DNA from: Miscanthus floridulus
Taxonomy: Eukaryota; Streptophyta; Magnoliopsida; Poales; Poaceae
Reading direction: 5' to 3'
DNA length: 64,000 nucleotides
Assembly (NCBI RefSeq): GCF_019320115.1
Contig: NC_089581.1
Coordinates: 94,362,802 to 94,426,801 of the forward strand
The notes under the pieces were generated by a model that saw only the letters and a program-made list of their open reading frames with translations, was not told the origin of the DNA and did not search any database. The first letter of the stretch is position 1. Each line of letters starts with the position of its first letter. The position numbers and the translations under genes were made by a program. This document shows positions 57,642 to 64,000 of this stretch, piece by piece.

Positions 57642-60227
57642 TCAAACACCAAAACCTAAGGGTCGGTCGGTAGGGCTACAGCGGACGAGCTGGGCGCTGA
57701 GGTACGAGGAGCGAGGTGGAACTGGGTGCCATCATCGTCTGATCCTAAGCTCTGAGCTGTCTGACCCTCGGTAGCTGGGAGTGATGCTGAAGTAGTCTAG
57801 GTCGGATCAGGAACTGGTGCTGCTGAAGGCTGAACTGGTATAACTAAAGCAGCCAGGCTCTGATGATGCCACTGAGGAGGGGAGCGTCTCTATCATCGCT
57901 GTGATAGGTGCAGCCATAGAAGGACCTAGAACATGTAGGTATGGAGGAGTGGGCTGCCCCTGTCAACTCACTAAAGGAGACTCCAAGACTCCTAGAGACT
58001 GAAGTGTCTGGCTCAAGCAGCGAATGACGTCTGTGTCGGTGTGAAGCCCTATCTGAAGTGGAGTGAATTGTGGGGCTACCACTGGCGAAGCGAACCACTG
58101 GGACACCTACTCTATCGGTGAAGCATACTATGCTGGTGGTTGTCCCTGACTCTGAAGCCCACTGGGCTGTAATGCTGGAGTCATCGAAGTGGTGGTAGGC
58201 TGACCAAGCTGGGGCGAAGCCTGTGGCGATGGGGCCCCAATCGCTATCACTACATGTTGCATGAATCTGAGAAGCTGCTGCTGCATGAGGATCTGCTGCT
58301 AATGCATAGCCTGCTGCTGCTGATGTAGAGCCTGTGTCTGCTGCTGAATAACTAGCTGCTGGCGCTAGAACTTGTCCTACCGAGTCTGGAACTATGCAAG
58401 TGTAGCAGTTGTCTCCTGAGCCTGTCTGGCCTGGTCCTGCCTCATCCGCTCAAGTATAGCAAGAAGAGCAAGGTCAGTCTATGGAGCAGGTGGCACTAAA
58501 CTGGAGCTACCGGCCTTAGCATCATGTTGTCGTGGAGGCATCTATGGAATGGGCTGGTAGTCATCATCAGAACTGTCACTAGGCTCGCTAGTGACCAACC
58601 CCTCCTACTGAGCAAGCTCCTCCTCCTCTGTGGCTGCAATACCCCTGATGATATCATCCTACTAGGCTGCAGTCTTTGGCACCTCTAGACGATGGCATGG
58701 TTGGCTAGGTGCCTATGGTGTACTATGGCGAATCATCTGAGTCAGGTTATAAGCAAGAAACTCTATTGTGGCACCACTATACTTAGCAATCATCTTAGGT
58801 GACTTAACTGAAATAGCTCTATGGATAAGGAATGTGACCCAGTGAGCATAGGGTAGCTGCTTATGACCTCTAAAGCCCTCTGCTATAGTGTCCTCCATCT
58901 CTGACAGAAGAAGATCCCAAATATCAAAAATTGTCTGCTGCATCAGAGAGTTGAGAAGCCATAGCTGAATCTGGGTCAATCCCTCTCTGTATCCCATCCT
59001 TAGAAGTAAAGTCCTCCTCATAACAGCCTCAAGCATGCGAGCAGTGGGTGTGAGGTCACTGGGGTTCCTCCTTGACCCCTCGCCAAAGGGCTCTGTGAAG
59101 CAGTGATGTACCAAGTCTATAGGGGGTACCATGCCACCTTGAGGGCATCTGGGGGTGCAGTCTATCCATAGCATACCTCATGGAGTCTAACTGGCTGCTC
59201 CTGAAAGCCTGAGAATCTCCCTAACCCTGTGCTCGTCAATCGGTAGTCTCTGCCTCCGAATGCAAAGTGAATGAACCTGTGGTGGGGGCCAATCTAGAGA
59301 GATGCATAGAACTAACAAACCCAAGATGGAACATATAATCTAGTCCAGTCCAATCAAGTCTGTCAGCCCCAATAGATATGCAAGGTAGGGGCGAATGTGC
59401 TCTCCAGCTACTGCAACAATAGACTCTATGTTGCACACTCTCTGTGGTCTGAAGACTGCTCCACTGTTCAGATAGGCATTATAGAAATCCTCCTGTAGGG
59501 GTGTATAGAATCCCTCTGATGCTCTCTCATCCCGCCTGGATGGAAACCATACCTCAAAGTCCACGAACCTCAGCTGCTGACACCTGCTTGGCCATGGTGG
59601 CCCTCGGGTCAAGATGGGTCACAGGAGGCGAAACCCTGTGGTCGAGGCGGTGGACGAGAACCCCTCCGCTGAGTGACTAGCCTTGGTGAAACTGGGACAC
59701 GAGTATGACAGAGCTGGCATAACTGAGGCTAAGGTGCCAGGCTCTATCTCCTTGGCCTACTAGACCTACTCACCCTCCTGAGAATGTTGTGCTAGCTATG
59801 GCTCCTAAGTCTGCTAAGCTGGCTGAGGCTCCTGTGTATGCTATGCGGGCTGAGGCTACTGCTGTGGGGGCTAAGGCAGCTGCTGTGGTTCCCCCTAAGG
59901 CCAAACCTCATCAATGGCAACACACCATCCTCAAATCATGAGGGTCCCAGCTGGACCACCATGAAGGCGCTCAACTCGCTGAAGTGAAGCCATCGCCTCT
60001 TGTGAAAGTGGATCAGCAATCCGGACTCCACAGCGAGCGCCTCCTCTCTTGGCATGCTTTGTGGCCTCAACAACTGTGGCGGCTCTCACTGTATCTGCAT
60101 TTGGATACTTGTGCTTCCTGACTGCCAGCTTCTTGGTGCCTTGCCTTTTGGTTCTACAGGCTGGCGAAGGCGGGGGCCTCGGATCCTCATCACCGGGACC
60201 ACCACCGACATTCTTTATACGAGCCAT
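57642..60227 (-). pseudogene. Sirevirus env-position ORF (about 861 codons)
   Basis: ATG at 60227 (MARIKNVGGGPGDEDP) and terminal TGA at 57642 lie in one frame without a frameshift that I can detect. About two dozen TAG and six TGA interrupt it, and I find no TAA. Domains: a basic N-terminus; a Gln/Pro-rich stretch at 59760-59900; a globular part (FVDFEVWFPSRRDERASEGF, GEHIRPYLAYLLGL, 59340-59612); a second globular part (GYREGLTQIQLWLLNSLM, FDIWDLLLSEMEDTIAEGF, LPYAHWVTFLIHRAI, 58713-59174) resembling the plant transposon-protein domain of Athila and Sirevirus extra ORFs; and a Gln-rich coil (LHQQQQAMH, 58260-58400). It lies downstream of pol on the same strand, where some Sireviruses carry an env-like gene. 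I see no clear transmembrane or signal segment. Confidence 0.65.
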
Positions 60228-61726
60228 CTGAAAGATCTGAGATGAATCAACTGCCCCTGACAAAGAAAACAACTGCCTCTAACAAGGATCAACTATTGCT
60301 GACACTTTTGAGGCTTGGCCTCATTCCGTACTCACGAGCTTGGCCCCAAGTTAACAGATAACTGTCCACTGACACCTCAACGGAACTGGCTCGCTGCACG
60401 ATGGAATAGACAGGGTATACAAATAACTTAGATTATGCATCTAGAGAGACGAAACCCTAATAGAGCAAGCAATTAGGTACGAAATTGAAACACGGGGCTT
60501 GCTACCTATCGAACTGGCGAAACGATGAGAAGAGGAACGGATCGGGGGACACCAAATCAGCTAGGGTTGCTGGTTGGTGAGGATCGGCAGTGTGATGCAA
60601 TGAATCGACGGCCGAGGGTTCGCTATGCTAAAGCTAGGGCAGCTAGGGTTCTAAAGTTAGGGTTTACCAGCGCTAGTTGTGGGCGGCACCATGGTTGTGG
60701 AGGCATGGTGGTGAGGCAAGCTGCTGTGGCTCGGGCTGCTCTGGTGCGGGACAGGCGGCGCGGCGGATCCAGTGGCTAGGGATGTGGAGCGGCGGCATGG
60801 GGAGCTACGAGCGGTGCATAGGCAGGAGCGGTGACACTGGGAGGCGCGCGAGCATGGTGGCACATGGGAGCAACTGCGACAGTGTGGGGAGCTGCGGTGC
60901 TGGCGTGACGAGCACTAGAGGCGGCGACTATGACGATGCAGCTTCGCGGCGAAAATGGTGGATAGGTTAACACATGTGGTGATTTGCTTATAAGGTGGCC
61001 CCTAGCGGATCAGAAAAGGAAACGGAGAAGAGTCCTAAAACCACACGAAATCTACTAACCGGACGCTCCAGTGGCAGTGACCGGACGATGCCACCCAGCG
61101 TCCAGTCGATTCTAGAGAGGTCCAATTCCTCTAGAATCATGACCAGATGCGTCCGGTGGACACCGACCGGACACAGCCAGAGTCCGGTCAATACAACCTT
61201 CATCTTCTTCCTCACGACCGGATGCTGAAAGCCTTTTGACCGGATAGCCAGAGTCTGGTCACTCCTTCACAGCAAGTTCACCTCCTGTGAACTGACCGGA
61301 CGCTGGACTCCTAGAGTCCGGTGCAGCGTCCGGTCACTCTTTCTTAGCAAAACTTCAAAGTCCTTCATGCTGCCTGTTCCCAATCAAGTCCCAACTCCAA
61401 TAAGATCCAAATAAACACCAATTAGGACTGATGTGAGTGACCTCTCTCAAACCCTCAAGTTTTTCAAAAGATTTTGCCTAAGCTATAATTCTTTTTAAGA
61501 AATTAGGTAATAAGAGGGCAATTTGAAGACAAACGATAAACAACAATCATGCATATGCAATGCAATACTTGTAAGTAAATCTAGTTGCTTGTCAAGTTTG
61601 ATCCAAGGTTAAGCTTCTTCACACGCTTTTCGGCGGTTATCTTAACCATGTTAGACAAGCCCTATATGCATTACCAAAGATTAAACATGTTGTATTTTAC
61701 AATGCAATGCAAGGGACAACACAAGC
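60228..61726 (-). other. Spacer between Sirevirus pol and the extra ORF
   Basis: No convincing gene. The part nearest the ORF (60500-60970) is GC-rich, and frames there on the plus strand look like chance. At 61050-61345 there are about ten GACCGGAC/GTCCGGTC-type motifs, some in facing pairs, like those of the LTRs. The base ATCTTTCAG before the ORF ATG resembles a splice acceptor. Confidence 0.55.
61050..61345. repeat. Cluster of GACCGGAC/GTCCGGTC motifs
   Basis: Examples are ACCGGACGCTCC, GACCGGACGATG, GTCCGGTGGACACCGACCGGAC, AGAGTCCGGTCAA, GACCGGATAGCC and GCGTCCGGTCACT. Motif and inverse alternate, so local foldbacks are likely. The same motif family is in the LTRs at 54680-54990 and 56320-56730. 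Confidence 0.75.
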
Positions 61727-62285
61727 TCAATTTTTAGTGAAGTTACTAAAATCAAGCACATTAAGCTCATTCCACAATCTACAAAATGTTGCCTCATCTA
61801 GTGGTTTAGTGAAGATATTCGCCAATTGATCCTCGGTCCTTACACCTTCTAGTGATATATCATTTTTAGCAAATGATCTCTAAGAAAGTGATGACGGATA
61901 TCTATGTGCTTGGTGCGAGAGTGTTGAACCGGATTATTTGCAAGTTTTACCGCACTTTCATTGTCGCACAAAAGAGGTACTTTATCTAGAACTACACCAT
62001 AGTCTAACGAAGTTTGTTTCATGTAAAGTATTTGTGCACAACAAGCACCCGCGGCAATGTATTCCGCTTTGGCGGTGGACAAGGCCATACTATTTTGCTT
62101 CTTGGAGGACCAAGACACAAGTGATCTACCAAGCAAATGGCACCCTCTGGATGTGCTCTTTCTATCAACTTTGCAACCGGCATAATCCGAATCGGAATGG
62201 CCAACTAATTCAAATATAGCTCCTTTGGGATACCAAAGGCCAATGCTTGGTGTGTGCTTAAGATACCTAAGGATTCTTTTTTACG
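61727..62285 (-). pseudogene. Sirevirus pol C-terminal RNase H
   Basis: The copia-type RNase H shows GRSLVSWSSKKQNSMALSTA, EYIAAGACCAQILYMKQ, LLCDNESAVKLANNPV and HSRTKHIDIRHHFLRDH (61880-62136). A single-base loss at about 61878 shifts the frame, which then reads through EDQLANIFTKPLDEATFC to a TGA at 61727. A change in an A/T run at about 62280 separates this frame from the RT frame. These two shifts would each truncate Pol. Confidence 0.9.
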
Positions 62286-63319
62286 ACAATTAAATGAATT
62301 TCCTTAGGATTAGCTTGAAATCTAGCACACATACACACACTAAACATGATGTCAGGCCTAGATGTGGTCAAATATAACAAGCTACCAATCATAGAGCGGT
62401 AGAGAGTTTGATCAACCGGGTTACCTCCCTCATCTAGGTCGAGATGTCCATTAGTTGGCATTGGAGTCTTGATTGGCTTACATTCATCCATCTTGAATCT
62501 TTTGAGAAGATCATTAGTATATTTCTCTTGAGAGATGAAAATCCCTTCTCTCATTTGCTTGACTTGAAAACCAAGAAAGAATGTAAGCTCTCTAATCATT
62601 GACATCTCGAACTCCTTCGACATCAATTCACCAAACTTTTTGCATGAATCTTCATTTGATGATCCAAAGATGATATCATCAACATACACTTGACAAATGA
62701 AGATATGCCCATCAAGCTTCTTGGTGAATAGTGTGGTGTCGACCTTCCCAATGGTGAAGCCCTTCTCAATGAGGAAGTTCCAAAGGCGCTCATACCAAGC
62801 TCTTGGGGCTTGCTTAAGCCCATATAATGCCTTGGACAACCTATAAATATGATTAGGATATCTAGGGTCTTCAAACCCGGGAGGTTGATCAACATAGACT
62901 AGTTCATTAATAAAGCCATTTAAAAATGCACTTTTCACATCCATTTGATAAAGTTTTATTTCATGATGTGATGCATATACAAGGACGATACAAATGGCTT
63001 CTAATCTTGCAACCGGTGCAAAGGTCTCTCCAAAATCCAAACCTTCAACTTGAGAGAACCCCTTTCCAACTAGTCTTGCCTTGTTCCTGACAACAACACC
63101 TTGATCATCTTGCTTGTTTCGGAACACCCACTTTGTTCCAATGACTCTTGCACCTTTTGGCCGCTCTTCAAGAGTCCAAACTTCATTGCGAGTGAAGTTG
63201 TTCAACTCTTCATGTATGGCATTTATCCAATTCGGATGTTGAAGAGCTTCTTCTACCTTAGTAGGCTCAAAGCAAGAGACAAAAGAGTGATGAGCAATAA
63301 ATGAAGCAAGCTTTTGAGA
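62267..63319 (-). pseudogene. Sirevirus (Ty1/copia) reverse transcriptase
   Basis: An open frame of about 312 codons on the minus strand: [94 protein letters not shown] and the catalytic [10 protein letters not shown] (about 62660-62690), then [18 protein letters not shown]. Upstream it is in frame with integrase; one TGA at 63320 intervenes at GVMT-stop-SQK. All RT motifs are intact, and this is the youngest-looking pol here. Confidence 0.95.
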
Positions 63320-64000
63320 TCAAGTCATTACACCCTTTGATGGACTCCCCATGATGAGATCTTGTGGATGATCTTGAAGTGGAGGTGTATTTCTTCTATG
63401 GACCACTTGAGGGGGAGGTTGTGGAGCATCAACATCTTGTGCTTGTACCACCATTTGTTCATGGGAGACATGAGTATCTTCATTTTCTACTCTCCCATCT
63501 TTTTCACCATCTTGTGGCACACTTGATGAAGAAGGTGGATCAATCACTTGTACATCATCTGCATCATCTTTAGGCTTGATGTCTCCAACCGGAATGTTCT
63601 TCATAGCCTCCCTCAATGGTTCATCACCTACATCATCAAGATTCTCATGTGCTCCTTGGGAGCCATTAGATTCATCAAATTCCACATCATATGTTTCTTC
63701 AACCAAGCCGGTGGCATGATTAAATACTCTATATGCTTTGGACTTTGATGAGTAACCAACAAGAAAACCAATATCACAACGTCTTTGAAACTTCGCTAGG
63801 TGTTGCTGCTTCTTGTAGATGTAGCATTTGCAACCAAACACCCTAAAGAAAGAGATGTCTGGTTTCTTCCCATTGAGCAACTCATAAGGTGTCTTGCTAA
63901 GGAACTTTTGAAGGAATAGGCAGTTTGATGCATAGCATGCAGTGTTGATTGCTTCTGCCCATAGAGCTTTGGGGGAGTTGTACTCATCAAGCATTGTTCT
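63320..64000 (-). pseudogene. Sirevirus integrase, C-terminal part (cut by window end)
   Basis: Minus strand: PKALWAEAINTACYASNCLF, FLSKTPYELLNGKKPDISFF, RVFGCKCYIYKK, FLVGYSSKSKAYRVFN and VEETYDVEFDE, the typical end of a copia integrase, followed by an acidic and Pro-rich linker to RT. It continues past 64000, so the catalytic triad, gag and the 5' LTR lie outside the window. It ends at a TGA (63320-63322) where the family usually reads on. Confidence 0.93.

Noticed and set aside
60213..60227. MARIK start of the Sirevirus ORF as a further H3-tail mimic
   Set aside because: Only A-R-x-K matches and the next residues do not continue the H3 tail; short enough to be chance.
60525..60970. Plus-strand frames between Sirevirus pol and the extra ORF
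   Set aside because: Antisense to the element, low complexity, overlapping on both strands, without motifs.
5..64000. tRNA, rRNA or CRISPR features
   Set aside because: The only tRNA-related strings are primer-binding sites; no cloverleaf, rRNA-like block or spacer array was seen. A dedicated tRNA scan could still find a missed one.

Overview
This window looks like plant, most likely grass, heterochromatin. It is almost wholly nested LTR retrotransposons, with one DNA-transposon fragment and one degraded gene-like sequence. I recognise no intact host gene, RNA gene or CRISPR array. The grass assignment rests on the element types: long-LTR Tekay chromoviruses starting TGTAACACC, a Tat-lineage gypsy element with an antisense extra ORF, and a Sirevirus copia element with repeated GACCGGAC-type LTR motifs. 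A relative of sorghum or sugarcane is a guess. A run of exactly 100 N (56081-56180) marks a scaffold join.

Layout. 1-95 is the end of a Tekay-type LTR. 97-5841 is the 5' half of a minus-strand Tat element (second RNase H start, RNase H, RT, protease, gag, then 5' LTR 4603-5841). 5851-6505 is the C-terminal part of a Mutator-like transposase. 6988-7753 is a minus-strand two-exon coiled-coil pseudogene cut by an LTR. From 7754 a second Tat element (minus) can be followed in pieces: LTR 7754-9161, fragment 32687-33014, antisense ORF and pol 47512-53945, and pol 55418-56080. Three Tekay elements interrupt it or lie beside it: Tekay-A (9162-19740, minus), Tekay-B (19741-32686, plus) and Tekay-C (33015-47511, plus). 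A solo Sirevirus LTR (53946-55417) with a perfect 5-bp target duplication also sits in it. After the gap, 56181-64000 is a Sirevirus (minus) running 3' LTR, polypurine tracts, long env-position ORF, spacer, and RNase H/RT/integrase, cut by the window end.

The most interesting signal is in the Tekay elements. Each carries an additional ORF between the primer-binding site and gag whose first about 22 residues imitate the histone H3 tail. In Tekay-C the ten residues after the initiator Met are identical to H3 (ARTKQTARKS). Tekay-A matches 15 of 21 tail residues and Tekay-B is a degraded version. A coiled coil and an acidic tail follow instead of a histone fold. The same elements encode a chromodomain at the integrase C-terminus, a module family whose canonical members read the methylated H3 tail. 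An element-encoded decoy or self-ligand is my inference.

All elements are dead or dying. Premature stops are overwhelmingly TAG, then TGA, with few TAA, as expected if 5-methylcytosine deamination in CHG and CG contexts wrote them. Two Tekay elements lack matching target-site duplications, pointing to inter-element recombination or an assembly join.
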